From assembly GCA_050486405.1 (NCBI GenBank), contig JBJHDF010000007.1, positions 62,001 to 126,000 on the forward strand: a DNA stretch of 64,000 nucleotides. The letters run 5' to 3'. The position numbers and the translations under genes are program-made. Source of the DNA: JBJHDF01 sp050486405. GTDB lineage: Bacteria; Pseudomonadota; Gammaproteobacteria; Pseudomonadales; Cellvibrionaceae. Shown here piece after piece: positions 1 through 9,580 of the stretch; the first letter of the stretch is position 1; each line of letters starts with the position of its first letter. The notes under the pieces were generated by a model. The model was given only the letters and a program-made list of their open reading frames with translations. It did not search any database and was not told the DNA's origin.

Positions 1-1867
1 TGCTGGACACATTGGGTGACGGCAACCCGTCGGCTATGCTGAGGTTGGTAAAACTGCCCTCGTCCGGGTCGTATAGGCCGACGCCGTGCCGCTCAGTGCC
101 AATCCATAACTTGCCACGGCTGTCCTTGAAAAGTTTGCGAATGGCAACGAGATCGGTTGTTTGCCACAGCGTAACCTGAGAAAACTGTTCTGTCTCGGGG
201 TTCAGCCGATTCAGCCCGGAAAAGGTTCCAACCCAGATACTGCCGTCTTTGCCCTCTGCTATCGTGGGTACAAAATTGCCGCTGATGGAATCGCTTTGAT
301 CGGGACGGTGCCGAAATTGATCAAAGCTGTCGGTGTCCCGTTGATAGCGCTGTAGCCCCTGATCCTCGGTGCCTATCCAGACCACATCGTTACTGTCGAC
401 GATGATGCTCCAGATAAAATCACTTTTCATGGCGCCGGCTTGGTGGTCATCGGCAGGGTAGTGCTGGAATTGGTCGGTGTCCGGGTCGAAGCGGTGCAGG
501 CCACCGGCCCAGGTGCCCAGCCACAGCTGGCCGTCGACAGGGTCTTCCGCCAACGCCAACACTGGCCTGGCTTGCAGGGCCTGGGGGTTGCTGGGGTCAC
601 TTAGGTAGCGGCGCAGGCTGCCGGTGTCGGGGTCCAGGGCGTTGAGTCCGTTTTCGGTGCCTATCCAGATGGTGCCGTCGCGGGCCTCCAGAATCTGCAG
701 AATGGCGCTGTCGCTGAGGCTGTTGGGATCGTCGGGAATGTGAATGTAGAGGCGAAAACGTTGTGCGCTGCGGTTGTAAAAACTGACGCCGGAGGGGAAG
801 GCACCAACCCAAATATCCTGGTTTTTGTCTTCATACACCGCGCGCAACTGGTTCGAGATCAGGCTGTGGGGATTGTTGGGGGAGTGTCGGTGATGGACGA
901 ACGATTGACTGGTGTCGTCGAACCTCGCCAGACCTCCCTGGTCCAGCGCTACCCAGATGATGCCCTGACTGTCTTCCATAACGTGCAGTACAATATCCGA
1001 ACCCAGCGAGGTGGGATCCTCTGGGTCATGGGAAAAGTGAATGTATTCGCTGGTCCCCGGCTCCAGGCGGCCGATGCCACGGCGATAGGTGCCCAGCCAG
1101 ACGTGGCCCTGACTATCGTGGGCAATGCTTCTGACGTGATCAAAGACAGGGAATTCGGGGTCGTTCGGGTGGTGCAGCAGGTAGTCCAGGTGTTGGGTAG
1201 CGGGGTCGAAAATGGCCAGGCCCTGACCGGCGGTGCCGAGCCAGACTTTTCCTTGTGCGTCGATAGCGATGCTGCGCACCTGATCCACATCGGCTTGGTC
1301 AAAACCGGGTGGATCGAGACGGACTATCTCCATCGAATCGCGATCGGGGGCTATGATGTGCAGGGCACCGCCGGCACCGACGTAAAGTGTATTGTCTTGG
1401 GCAATGGCCAGGGCTGTAGTGGCGGCGGATAAAAGGTTCACCCCTCCGATTTGACTGACGGTCGTAAAATCATCGGTTTCCGGGTTATAGCGGCTCAGCC
1501 CGCCCTCCCCGGCCTGCCAAAAAACGCCATCTTTATCCACGATCAGGCGCCAGATCAGGTTGCCGGGCAGAGAACGACTGTTTTGCGGATCAGCCTGGTA
1601 GAGCCTCAGGTTGCGGCCGTCGTAGCGCGCCAGGCCGTTTTCCGCACCCAGCCAGATAAAACCGAAATCGTCCTGCACTATGCTGAGAATGCCCCCCAAC
1701 TTGTGGCGTTTGGCATCGGTACGGTCGAAGGGGTGTTCAAAGCGAACGCTCTCGGCGGGAGGGCCAGCGAGCGCGCTGAAGGCACCCAGCAGGCACAGCG
1801 CCAGCAAACCCCAGCGGAGGAGGTTTCGAGGACTCCCTATGGCTTGGTGCGGGGTCTTCTGGCGCAT
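1..1867 (-). CDS. Two-component-regulator-type beta-propeller (Reg_prop) protein, C-terminus outside window
   Basis: The minus strand is open from an ATG at 1867 to the window edge, checked by translating several separate stretches in one frame. It begins with a signal-peptide-like stretch (hydrophobic core LLALCLLGAF, then SALAG). It then carries many repeats of the Reg_prop type, for example DDFGFIWLGAENGLARYD, HDSQGHVWLGTYR and RGKLWIGTERHGVGLYDPD, the blades of a periplasmic seven-bladed propeller. In this family the propeller is the sensor of a membrane histidine kinase, hybrid kinase or GGDEF protein. The output domain would lie left of the window, so the signalling type is unknown. An in-frame stop lies just upstream and the ATG has no strong ribosome site. 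It starts 56 bp after the RND permease gene on the same strand and may be co-transcribed with it. Confidence 0.85.
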   Translation of the reverse strand, partial: MRQKTPHQAIGSPRNLLRWGLLALCLLGAFSALAGPPAESVRFEHPFDRTDAKRHKLGGILSIVQDDFGFIWLGAENGLARYDGRNLRLYQADPQNSRSLPGNLIWRLIVDKDGVFWQAGEGGLSRYNPETDDFTTVSQIGGVNLLSAATTALAIAQDNTLYVGAGGALHIIAPDRDSMEIVRLDPPGFDQADVDQVRSIAIDAQGKVWLGTAGQGLAIFDPATQHLDYLLHHPNDPEFPVFDHVRSIAHDSQGHVWLGTYRRGIGRLEPGTSEYIHFSHDPEDPTSLGSDIVLHVMEDSQGIIWVALDQGGLARFDDTSQSFVHHRHSPNNPHSLISNQLRAVYEDKNQDIWVGAFPSGVSFYNRSAQRFRLYIHIPDDPNSLSDSAILQILEARDGTIWIGTENGLNALDPDTGSLRRYLSDPSNPQALQARPVLALAEDPVDGQLWLGTWAGGLHRFDPDTDQFQHYPADDHQAGAMKSDFIWSIIVDSNDVVWIGTEDQGLQRYQRDTDSFDQFRHRPDQSDSISGNFVPTIAEGKDGSIWVGTFSGLNRLNPETEQFSQVTLWQTTDLVAIRKLFKDSRGKLWIGTERHGVGLYDPDEGSFTNLSIADGLPSPNVSS

Positions 1868-1923
1868 CTGGACTTGGGGTACCCTGGCCGGAGGTAAAAG
1901 GCGGCCTCTCCCTTCAGGTTAGT

Positions 1924-4900
1924 TCAGGATTGCCGATGGCGCAAAACGGCGCCCACCTGATACAGGGTGGGCACCAGCAGCAGGGTGACAAAGGTGGCAA
2001 AGAGTACGCCGAAGGACAGGGAAATGACCATGGGTATCAGAAATTGGGCCTGCATACTGCGTTCGAACATGATTGGCAGCAGGCCGACGAAGGTGGTCAG
2101 GGAAGTGAGCACAATGGCGCGAAAGCGATCCCGGCCGGCCTGCACCACGGCTTCTGCCACTGCCATACCCTGCTTGCGCAGACGGTTGATACGATCCACC
2201 AGCACCAGGTTGTCGTTCACCACCACCCCGGCGCAGGCGATAAAACCGAGCATGGACATCATGCTCACCTCCCGCCCCATGACCAGGTGGCCGATCACCG
2301 CGCCCATAAAGCCAAAGGGGATGGCGGTGAGGATCAGCAACGGCTGCCAGTAGGAACGGAAGTTCATGGCCATCAGTATGTAAATGACAAGAATGGCCAG
2401 CAGCATGTTATTGATCAGTGAAGTCATGAAATCCGCCTGATCGCGCATGACGCCATCGGGCGCCAGGGTCAGCCCCGGAAACTCCTGACGCCACTGGGCC
2501 AGGTGGCGCTCTTCCATATCGGTGACCAGGGCATTGGCATCGCCACCTTCTCTCAGATTGCCGGTAATGGTGATATTGCGCTTGCGGTCCCGGCGCTCGA
2601 TAACGGTAAAACCGGGTACGAAATCCACCTGCGCCACGTCCAGCAGCGGAATTTCCACGCCGTCGCGATTGCGCACCCGCATCTGTTCCAATTGGTCCAG
2701 TCGCTGGCGTTCGCTTCTCGGGTAACGCACCAGCACACGCACGTCTTCGGTGCCGCGAGGAATGCGTTGCACCTCTTCACCGTAAAATGCCTGGCGCACC
2801 TGGGTGGCAACCTCGGCCAGGGTGATGCCCAGGGTTTGGGCGTGGGGTTTGAGATTGATTTCCAGTTCTTCGCGCTCCGCCTGTAGGCTGTGGCGCAGAT
2901 CGTAAACGTTGGGATACTGCCCCAGGGCCGCTATCACGCGTTGCGCCGCCTGCTCCTGTGCGTGCAGATCGTTGTCGGCAATGCTCAGGTTCAGGCGAAT
3001 ATCATCGCTGGGCGCGTTGATGGTGAAGTCCAACTGGTATTCCAGCGCTTCGGGAATCTCGCCAATGAGTTCGCGCCAGCGCTGACTGACAGCAGGACTG
3101 GAAACGCTGCGGCGCTCGGCGCCGTGCAGGGCTATGGCGACGGAGACGTTGACGTCCCAGGCCCAGGTCTGAATGCCGGAGATAAAGCCGTTGCCGTCCT
3201 GTTCCACCAGAGTGGCATCGCTCTCCAGCGCCAGGGCGGCGCTTTCCACCCGGCGCATGATGCGCTCGGTTTCGTGAAAGGGCGTGCCCTCGGGCAGCAC
3301 TATCCAGACGCTGACAATATCGGATGGCACCTGGGGCCAGAAACTGCGTTTCATCCAGCCGCTGGAATACAGGGCCACCGACAGGGCGAAGGCCAGCACA
3401 AAGCCCACCACCGTGGCCAGCTTGAAATGCAGCAGGCGCTGTAGCAGGGGCTGATAGACCTTGTCGGCAAACCGGGTCAGGCTGCTGGACACTTTTTGTC
3501 GCGCCCGGGTCAGGGCGCGCAGCGGGGCCAGAGTGCTCTCCCGCTCCGGTTTCATGCCGGACAGGTGCGACGGCAGTATCAGAAAGCATTCGATCAGGGA
3601 GAAGGCCAGACAGATGATGACCACCACCGCTATGGGGTAGGACGCGGCACCCATCTGTCCGGGAATCACCAGCATGGGCACAAAAAAGATCATGGTGCTG
3701 AGCACGGCAAAGAATACCGGGGTGCTTACCAGCTTGGCGCCACTGGCGGCGGCGGCAGCGCCGCGCATGCCATGCTGCTGACTGGTGTAGATGCTTTCGC
3801 CGACGATGATGGCATCGTCCACCACTATGCCCAGCACCAGCAGGAAGGCGAACAGCGAAACCATGTTCAGACTGATGTCGGTGTAGGGCAGCAGCCAGAC
3901 GGCGCCGGCAAAGGCGATGGCGATGCCGACGCAGACCCACAGGGCCAGCAGCGGTCGCAGAAACAGCATCAGCACCACGAACACCAGCAACAGGCCGGTG
4001 AGTGCGTTGATCAGCAACAGGTTGAGCCGGCTCTCGTAGAGGTCGGCCATATCGAACCAGATATCCATTTGCAGACCCGGCGGGAGCAGTTCCCGGGTTT
4101 GCTCCAGATACTGCTGAACTTCCTTGGAAGCGGCGACTATGTCCGGGTTGTTGCCGATGTAGAGATCGAAAACGATGGCCGGCTTGCCGTTGAACTGGGC
4201 GTGCATGTCCCGGTCCTCGAAGCCGTCGCTGATGGTGGCGATGTCGCGCAGCAGCAACTGGCTGCCGTCGGCGCGGGTGAGCACCGCTATGCGACCGAAG
4301 TCGTCTTCGCTGTAGGCCTGGGCGCGGGTCTGTATCTGAATATCGCCTTCCCGGGTTCTGATGGCGCCGGCCGGCAGGTTCAGGGATGACTGGCGAATGG
4401 CGCCGGCCACTTGCTCAAACGTCAGTTGGTGTCGGCGCAGTGTGTGCTCGGATACTTCGATGGCCATTTCGTAGGGACGCTGACCGTTCAGCTCCACATG
4501 GTCCACGCCGGACAACAGAGTCAGTTCATTGCGCAGGTTCCAGGCGGTTTCCTTGAGCGCCCTTTCGTCCACGTCGCCGTACAGCGCCATAAACATCAGA
4601 CGGCTGCGCGAAAATCTCTGCTGCACAATGGGCCTTTCCACATGACCGGGAAAGGCAGTGATGGCGTCCACCCGCGTTTTGATGTCGTTGAGCAGACGCT
4701 GGGTGTCGTGGCCTTCCGTCACCTCGACGGTGACTCTGGCAAAGCCCTGCTGGGAGCGGGAACTGATGGCGTGAATGCCATCGAGATCGGCGATTGCCTC
4801 CTCGATGCGGATGGTGATCTGCTCTTCCACTTCGGCGGGGCCGGCGCCGGGGTAGGACATGCTGATAGTGACAATGTCGACGGACACACCGGGAAACACT

Positions 4901-5007
4901 TCCTTGTCCATGCTGCCGGCGCTGAAAAAAGCGCCGACAAAAATCAGTACCATCAGCAGATTGGCGGCTACGCTGTTTTCGATAAACCACTGAATCAAAC
5001 GGTTCAT
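1924..5007 (-). CDS. RND efflux transporter permease (AcrB/HAE family)
   Basis: Inner-membrane proton-driven RND pump of 1027 residues, the usual length. The N-terminus (MNRLIQWFIENSVAANLLMV) is a typical RND TM1. It is followed by a porter domain, with conserved PGAGPAEVEEQI near residue 55. In TM4 the motif LGIVVDDAIIVGESIY carries the paired Asp residues of the proton relay. The second half repeats this plan, with the GFIACAGVVVNDNLVLVD segment near the end. Its start overlaps the end of the adaptor gene by 4 bp, so the two are translationally coupled. With an outer-membrane channel, not present here, they would form a tripartite exporter. The substrate cannot be told from sequence; the paired Asp argues for the hydrophobic/amphiphilic drug-type branch rather than the heavy-metal branch. 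Confidence 0.93.
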   Translation of the reverse strand: MNRLIQWFIENSVAANLLMVLIFVGAFFSAGSMDKEVFPGVSVDIVTISMSYPGAGPAEVEEQITIRIEEAIADLDGIHAISSRSQQGFARVTVEVTEGHDTQRLLNDIKTRVDAITAFPGHVERPIVQQRFSRSRLMFMALYGDVDERALKETAWNLRNELTLLSGVDHVELNGQRPYEMAIEVSEHTLRRHQLTFEQVAGAIRQSSLNLPAGAIRTREGDIQIQTRAQAYSEDDFGRIAVLTRADGSQLLLRDIATISDGFEDRDMHAQFNGKPAIVFDLYIGNNPDIVAASKEVQQYLEQTRELLPPGLQMDIWFDMADLYESRLNLLLINALTGLLLVFVVLMLFLRPLLALWVCVGIAIAFAGAVWLLPYTDISLNMVSLFAFLLVLGIVVDDAIIVGESIYTSQQHGMRGAAAAASGAKLVSTPVFFAVLSTMIFFVPMLVIPGQMGAASYPIAVVVIICLAFSLIECFLILPSHLSGMKPERESTLAPLRALTRARQKVSSSLTRFADKVYQPLLQRLLHFKLATVVGFVLAFALSVALYSSGWMKRSFWPQVPSDIVSVWIVLPEGTPFHETERIMRRVESAALALESDATLVEQDGNGFISGIQTWAWDVNVSVAIALHGAERRSVSSPAVSQRWRELIGEIPEALEYQLDFTINAPSDDIRLNLSIADNDLHAQEQAAQRVIAALGQYPNVYDLRHSLQAEREELEINLKPHAQTLGITLAEVATQVRQAFYGEEVQRIPRGTEDVRVLVRYPRSERQRLDQLEQMRVRNRDGVEIPLLDVAQVDFVPGFTVIERRDRKRNITITGNLREGGDANALVTDMEERHLAQWRQEFPGLTLAPDGVMRDQADFMTSLINNMLLAILVIYILMAMNFRSYWQPLLILTAIPFGFMGAVIGHLVMGREVSMMSMLGFIACAGVVVNDNLVLVDRINRLRKQGMAVAEAVVQAGRDRFRAIVLTSLTTFVGLLPIMFERSMQAQFLIPMVISLSFGVLFATFVTLLLVPTLYQVGAVLRHRQS

Positions 5008-6197
5008 GGCGTGAATCCGGTTGCGCCTTCGTCTGGCTCCGGTGCGTGTATGGTTACAGTGACGCCCGGCTGCAGAAAGTTCTGGCGGTCCAAGACCACA
5101 AGTTCGCCCTCAGCGAGATCGCCCTGCACCCAGATGCGCTGTTCGTCCCGGTGCAGAATACGCACGCTTTTTTGCTGCACGCTCAATGCGTCATTCAGGG
5201 TGTAGACAAGGTTGCGGCGGAACACCGTCGTGCGCGGCAACTCGACCACTTGCTCTATTGGCCGCCCCTGTATTTCGGCGTCGACAAAAGTGCCCACCAG
5301 CAAGGGTGCGCTGTGCAGTGTCAGATTGTAGGGCTCCTGCACTTCCGCCAGGGCGAAGAACTGCCGGGACTGCGGGTCCAGGGCCGCTTCGGTGCGGCTG
5401 ATGTGTCCCTGCCAGAAATGGCGTTCGCCACCAATCAGGGCGCTGACAGTGACGGCCGGCAAGCTCGGTGACGCGGCGCCCGGCAGGGGCAGATCCAGCA
5501 GCAGTGCCTGTTGATCTGTCAGCGGCAGGCGGATCTCGACGCTGGTGCTATCGAAGATGCGCGCCACCGGGGTGCCCGGCGCAATGTGCTGCCCCAGGTC
5601 CACCAGCTTTTCCCGCACTCTTCCGGTAAAGGGTGCGGTGATGCGGGTGCGCTCCAGTTCCAGTTGCGCCTGGGCCAGTTCGGCTTGCGCGGCTTCCAGG
5701 TTGGCCTCTGCCGCCGCCAGTTGCGGCTTGCGCAGAAACAGCGCGTTGGCATCCTCGTTGCCCAGATCGCGCCATTCGCGCTGGGCTTGGCGCGCCACAC
5801 CCCGCTCGCTGGCTAGCGCCATCTCCGCATCGCGCACGCGGGCCTGGGCGCGGGCCAGTGCGTGTTGGTAATCCCGGGGGTCCACCTGTAGCAGCCAGTC
5901 GCCGGTGGTAAAGGCGCCGCCCACGGCAAAATTGGGGGCCACCTCGACAATCTGTCCGCCCACCTGGCTGACGAGTTCTATCTGTCGGCGCGGCGCCACT
6001 GTACCCTGGGTGTGCACGGGCAGCGCCAGGGTGCGGGGCTGCGCCGGCACCACCTCCACCCGGGGCGGCGGGGCTTCCTGCTCCGGCTCTGGGCTGGGCC
6101 GCGGTTGCAGCAGCCAAACTGCGGCGATCAGGGTCAGGCCCACCGCCAGAACCACGATCAGCGGCAACCAATTACGCTTCGAGTTATTGTCGGACAC
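5004..6197 (-). CDS. RND efflux periplasmic adaptor (membrane fusion protein)
   Basis: Periplasmic adaptor of 397 residues that links the RND permease to an outer-membrane channel. Residues 12-30 form a single N-terminal membrane anchor. After a Pro/Glu-rich spacer comes the split lipoyl domain (TQGTVAPRRQIELVSQVGG and TGRVREKLVDLGQHIAPGT) flanking an Ala/Gln/Glu-rich alpha-helical hairpin (about residues 105-195), then beta-barrel and membrane-proximal domains. It is the first gene of the operon and overlaps the permease start by 4 bp. The gene upstream on this strand (ABC permease, stop at 6260) is 62 bp away, so read-through from the ABC operon is possible. No regulator of its own is visible. 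Confidence 0.92.
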   Translation of the reverse strand: MSDNNSKRNWLPLIVVLAVGLTLIAAVWLLQPRPSPEPEQEAPPPRVEVVPAQPRTLALPVHTQGTVAPRRQIELVSQVGGQIVEVAPNFAVGGAFTTGDWLLQVDPRDYQHALARAQARVRDAEMALASERGVARQAQREWRDLGNEDANALFLRKPQLAAAEANLEAAQAELAQAQLELERTRITAPFTGRVREKLVDLGQHIAPGTPVARIFDSTSVEIRLPLTDQQALLLDLPLPGAASPSLPAVTVSALIGGERHFWQGHISRTEAALDPQSRQFFALAEVQEPYNLTLHSAPLLVGTFVDAEIQGRPIEQVVELPRTTVFRRNLVYTLNDALSVQQKSVRILHRDEQRIWVQGDLAEGELVVLDRQNFLQPGVTVTIHAPEPDEGATGFTP

Positions 6198-6259
6198 TTT
6201 GGCCTCCCCGCCCCGGTGATTTCACTTTCGCCGCACGGTAACCTGCACTCGTGGACGCC

Positions 6260-7213
6260 CTATACAGACTGTATTTCGTGACGATAGTTGCGCAGCCAGA
6301 TACTGCCGGTCACCAGCAGTGCGGAGAAAACCACGCCGCCCCAGAGTGCGGGTTCGCCCAGGGAGCGGGATACCAGTGACGGGATCACTCCCGGCTCGGT
6401 AGCTGCCTGACCGAAGCTGCTCCAGGCGGAAGCCAACTGAACCCTGATGGCGCCCAGTAGGCTCGTGCTACCCAGCAGCCACCATTCCAGCGCGATCAAC
6501 CCGAGGGGGATGCCGGTGGCCATCAGAAAGGGCGCCCTTCTTGCCAGTGCAGAGCAGAACAGCAGCCAGCAAAACAGCGGCAGCGCCCAGAGTGCCAGCA
6601 ACAGCCAGCCGGATGCCAAGCCGACGGCGCTGCCCAGATAAGCGGCCAACAGTTGGCCAAAGCCCGGCAGCGGCAAATTCAGCACCAACCCCGCGTAGCC
6701 GAGCAGAATGAGCAGCAGCACAGCGCCGGTTGCCAGGGCGGCAGCGCCATAGAAAAGCGGGGCCGCCAGGAGTCCGGCCCCGAGTTTGGTCAGTACATTC
6801 TGGCTTTCCGTGACCGGCAGTGACTTCCAGAACAGCACACTCTGGTCGCGTCGGTCGCTGAAGAGTGAGCCGAGAAAATACCAGGGCAGCACCAGAAACA
6901 ACACCAGAACAAACAGGGTGTAAAAGGCGCCCAGGCTACCGCTCAGAATTTTCGGGTGCACATCGAATAGCGCGCCGCTGAACAGCAGCTCCCGCAGATT
7001 CTCCAGCTCTTCGGCGCTCGCATCGCTCTTGTCCACTTCACTGCTCACCCTGGCTCCCCAACCGTGGTCGTGATTAGAAACACTGATCTGTGCCTTGGCT
7101 GCCCCCAGCAGCGCCAGGGCCAGGACGACCGCGCACAGCACCATGGGTGTCAGCACAAAGCTGGCCCGGCACTCCCAGATTTCACGTTTGAATTGCGTCA
7201 GTATCTTGTTCAT
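6260..7213 (-). CDS. ABC transporter permease, YtrC/D-like ABC-2 type
   Basis: Membrane protein of 317 residues with about six predicted transmembrane segments, the first near residues 18-38 (VLTPMVLCAVVLALALL). A hydrophilic loop rich in Asp/Glu follows (about 45-80), then several strongly hydrophobic helices. I start it at the ATG at 7213 because AAGGAG lies 9 bp upstream and the sequence before it merely continues the ATPase frame shadow. The ATPase stop codon is immediately upstream (7215). As the partner of that ATPase it should form an ABC-2 exporter. The GntR/YtrA regulator and DUF2306 gene upstream fit the YtrA-type layout, where such transporters often answer to cell-envelope stress. 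The substrate is unknown. Confidence 0.8.
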   Translation of the reverse strand: MNKILTQFKREIWECRASFVLTPMVLCAVVLALALLGAAKAQISVSNHDHGWGARVSSEVDKSDASAEELENLRELLFSGALFDVHPKILSGSLGAFYTLFVLVLFLVLPWYFLGSLFSDRRDQSVLFWKSLPVTESQNVLTKLGAGLLAAPLFYGAAALATGAVLLLILLGYAGLVLNLPLPGFGQLLAAYLGSAVGLASGWLLLALWALPLFCWLLFCSALARRAPFLMATGIPLGLIALEWWLLGSTSLLGAIRVQLASAWSSFGQAATEPGVIPSLVSRSLGEPALWGGVVFSALLVTGSIWLRNYRHEIQSV

Positions 7214-7214
7214 C

Positions 7215-8096
<882 letters not shown>

Positions 8097-8133
8097 CAGT
8101 TTTTCTCCCCTGTTGTTGTACAAATGTTCATCA

Positions 8134-8988
8134 TTAAATGCGAGGCAACCACATTCCCATGGTGGCCGAAAAAATGCCGATGCCCATCCCGACAGTCAGC
8201 ACAGACAGGCCGATGGCCATGCCGAGTTTTCCGGGGGAATTCGCCTTGTCCTTTGCCCACAGGTAAGTTTCGAGTGCGGCAAGCGGCACCAGGTATTGTG
8301 CGAATCCCAGGAATACGAGAAAGGGCCCGCGAAACGTTTCCGGATCGAATCCCACCGGGGCCTGATGGATAAACAGCCACAACATCAGGCCAATGCGGAA
8401 AAACCAGACACCACTTGCCGCCAGAATCAGCCGCAGTGCCCAGCGACGGTGAGCTGAAATGTCGCGCTCGATGGCGCGTTTTACCGTCATGGCAGCGAAC
8501 CAGATAATCAGAACTGCGTTGATACTGATGGATATTGCGGTGGCCGTGCCACCAATGGTGCCTCTGGCCCAGGTCATATAAAGTCCTGTAACGCTGGCCA
8601 GCAAGGCGGTCATCAGAAACAGGCGGCCATTCCAATGGTGGAAAACAGGAAAGCGATTTCTGATTTGCGGAACCAGTTGCAACGGGCCGGCCCCCATGAT
8701 GACAAAGGCCATAAAAACATGCGCTGCTACCGCAACGTTGCCCAGCGTATCCCCGGAAACATACCCGTTGGGCATATGGGATTCCTGCAACCCTTCCAGT
8801 CCCTGGGCAAAAATCAGCGAGCCATAAAAAGCTGCGATATAGTAGACAAATACCCATTGGCCAGCGATCATCACCAAAAACCAGAATTTTGCCGATGCGT
8901 TCAACGCCGTATCGGCTTTCAGGTTCAGTGCACTGTTTGCGGGGTTGAACCCTGCCGGAATGGTTTTACTCACTACATGATCTGTCAT
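8134..8988 (-). CDS. DUF2306-like integral membrane protein
   Basis: Polytopic membrane protein of 284 residues with about seven hydrophobic segments. It has the layout I associate with DUF2306: a His in the first half within a helix (AAHVFMAFVIMGAGPLQLVPQIR), then HHWNGRLFLMTALLASVTGLYMT, and ISAHRRWALRLILAASGVWFFRIGL later. The repeated His residues at helix ends would suit haem or metal coordination, but that is inference. It sits between the GntR regulator (16 bp upstream) and the ABC ATPase (37 bp downstream) on the same strand, so it is probably controlled by the YtrA-like repressor. Its role is unknown; a YtrA-type operon carrying this family suggests a membrane-stress function. Confidence 0.7.
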   Translation of the reverse strand: MTDHVVSKTIPAGFNPANSALNLKADTALNASAKFWFLVMIAGQWVFVYYIAAFYGSLIFAQGLEGLQESHMPNGYVSGDTLGNVAVAAHVFMAFVIMGAGPLQLVPQIRNRFPVFHHWNGRLFLMTALLASVTGLYMTWARGTIGGTATAISISINAVLIIWFAAMTVKRAIERDISAHRRWALRLILAASGVWFFRIGLMLWLFIHQAPVGFDPETFRGPFLVFLGFAQYLVPLAALETYLWAKDKANSPGKLGMAIGLSVLTVGMGIGIFSATMGMWLPRI

Positions 8989-9004
8989 GGTCGAATCTCT
9001 GTTG

Positions 9005-9379
9005 TCAGTTGTTCTCTTCGTGTGCCCGCTTGATCGTGTCGATCAGTTCGGTCTTCTCGATGCCCAGTTGTCTGGCCATGTCCAATAGCCGGGGCAGTTC
9101 CTGCTGCAAAAACCGCTGGCGCTGTTCGGTCAGGGCGCGCTGCCGGGCGCCGGGGAGGACAAACATGCCCAGGCCCCGCCGTTTTTCAATCAGCCCCTGA
9201 TCCACCAGCTCCTGATAGGCCTTGGCCACGGTCAGGTGGTTGATCTGATAGTCGCTGGCCACCTGCCGTACCGAGGGGATGGCCTCTCCCTCTTTCAGGT
9301 GTCCGTTGAGAATCAGCGCAAAAATGCGTTCAGTCAGCTGGCGGTAAATGGGCTGATCGTCTCTCCAGGGGTCCTGCAT
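9005..9379 (-). CDS. GntR-family transcriptional regulator, YtrA subfamily
   Basis: Short regulator of 124 residues. The N-terminal winged helix-turn-helix of the GntR type (IYRQLTERIFALILNGHLKEGEAIPSVRQ, then NHLTVAKAYQELVDQGLIEKRRGLGMFV) spans about residues 10-77. Only about 45 residues of helical C-terminal dimerisation segment follow, the hallmark of the YtrA subfamily, which lacks a large effector domain. It is the first gene of an operon with a DUF2306-like protein and an ABC exporter. A perfect inverted repeat lies in its promoter, so autorepression is likely. The effector is unknown; YtrA regulators are known to sit beside envelope-stress ABC transporters. Confidence 0.9.
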   Translation of the reverse strand: MQDPWRDDQPIYRQLTERIFALILNGHLKEGEAIPSVRQVASDYQINHLTVAKAYQELVDQGLIEKRRGLGMFVLPGARQRALTEQRQRFLQQELPRLLDMARQLGIEKTELIDTIKRAHEENN

Positions 9380-9417
9380 GGGGCTCTCCTGATAATTGGG
9401 CCTGATATTTGTGATAG

Positions 9418-9441
9418 AGTGTTATATATAACTATAACACT
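9418..9441. promoter_or_regulatory. Palindromic operator of the YtrA-type regulator
   Basis: Two perfect 9-bp arms, AGTGTTATA and TATAACACT, are separated by 6 bp (TATAAC). The site lies about 40 bp upstream of the GntR/YtrA start and covers the likely -10 box, so binding would block transcription. A/T-rich dyads with GT...AC ends are typical GntR-family operators. The exact contacts are inferred. Confidence 0.7.
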
Positions 9442-9458
9442 ATAAATGAGATATACAA
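9431..9458 (-). promoter_or_regulatory. Probable sigma-70 promoter of the YtrA-type operon
   Basis: On the minus strand TTGTAT (9458-9453) and TATAGT (9436-9431) are separated by 16 bp. The -10 box lies inside the operator palindrome, which supports a simple repression mechanism. An alternative TATAGT closer to the -35 is badly spaced. Confidence 0.45.
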
Positions 9459-9580
9459 GCTTTTTTGGGAAAATTGCGGCTCGCACAAACCGCCGCTGAA
9501 AACAAGACTGGTCTGAACGGAGCATTTACGCATAATGGGCGGCTCTCCCCTGATACCGCAATTGAGTGAGTCTGGATTCC

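Noticed and set aside
740..1897. Two long plus-strand frames opposite the beta-propeller gene
   Set aside because: The minus-strand frame shows clear Reg_prop repeats throughout; the plus frames have no recognisable pattern.
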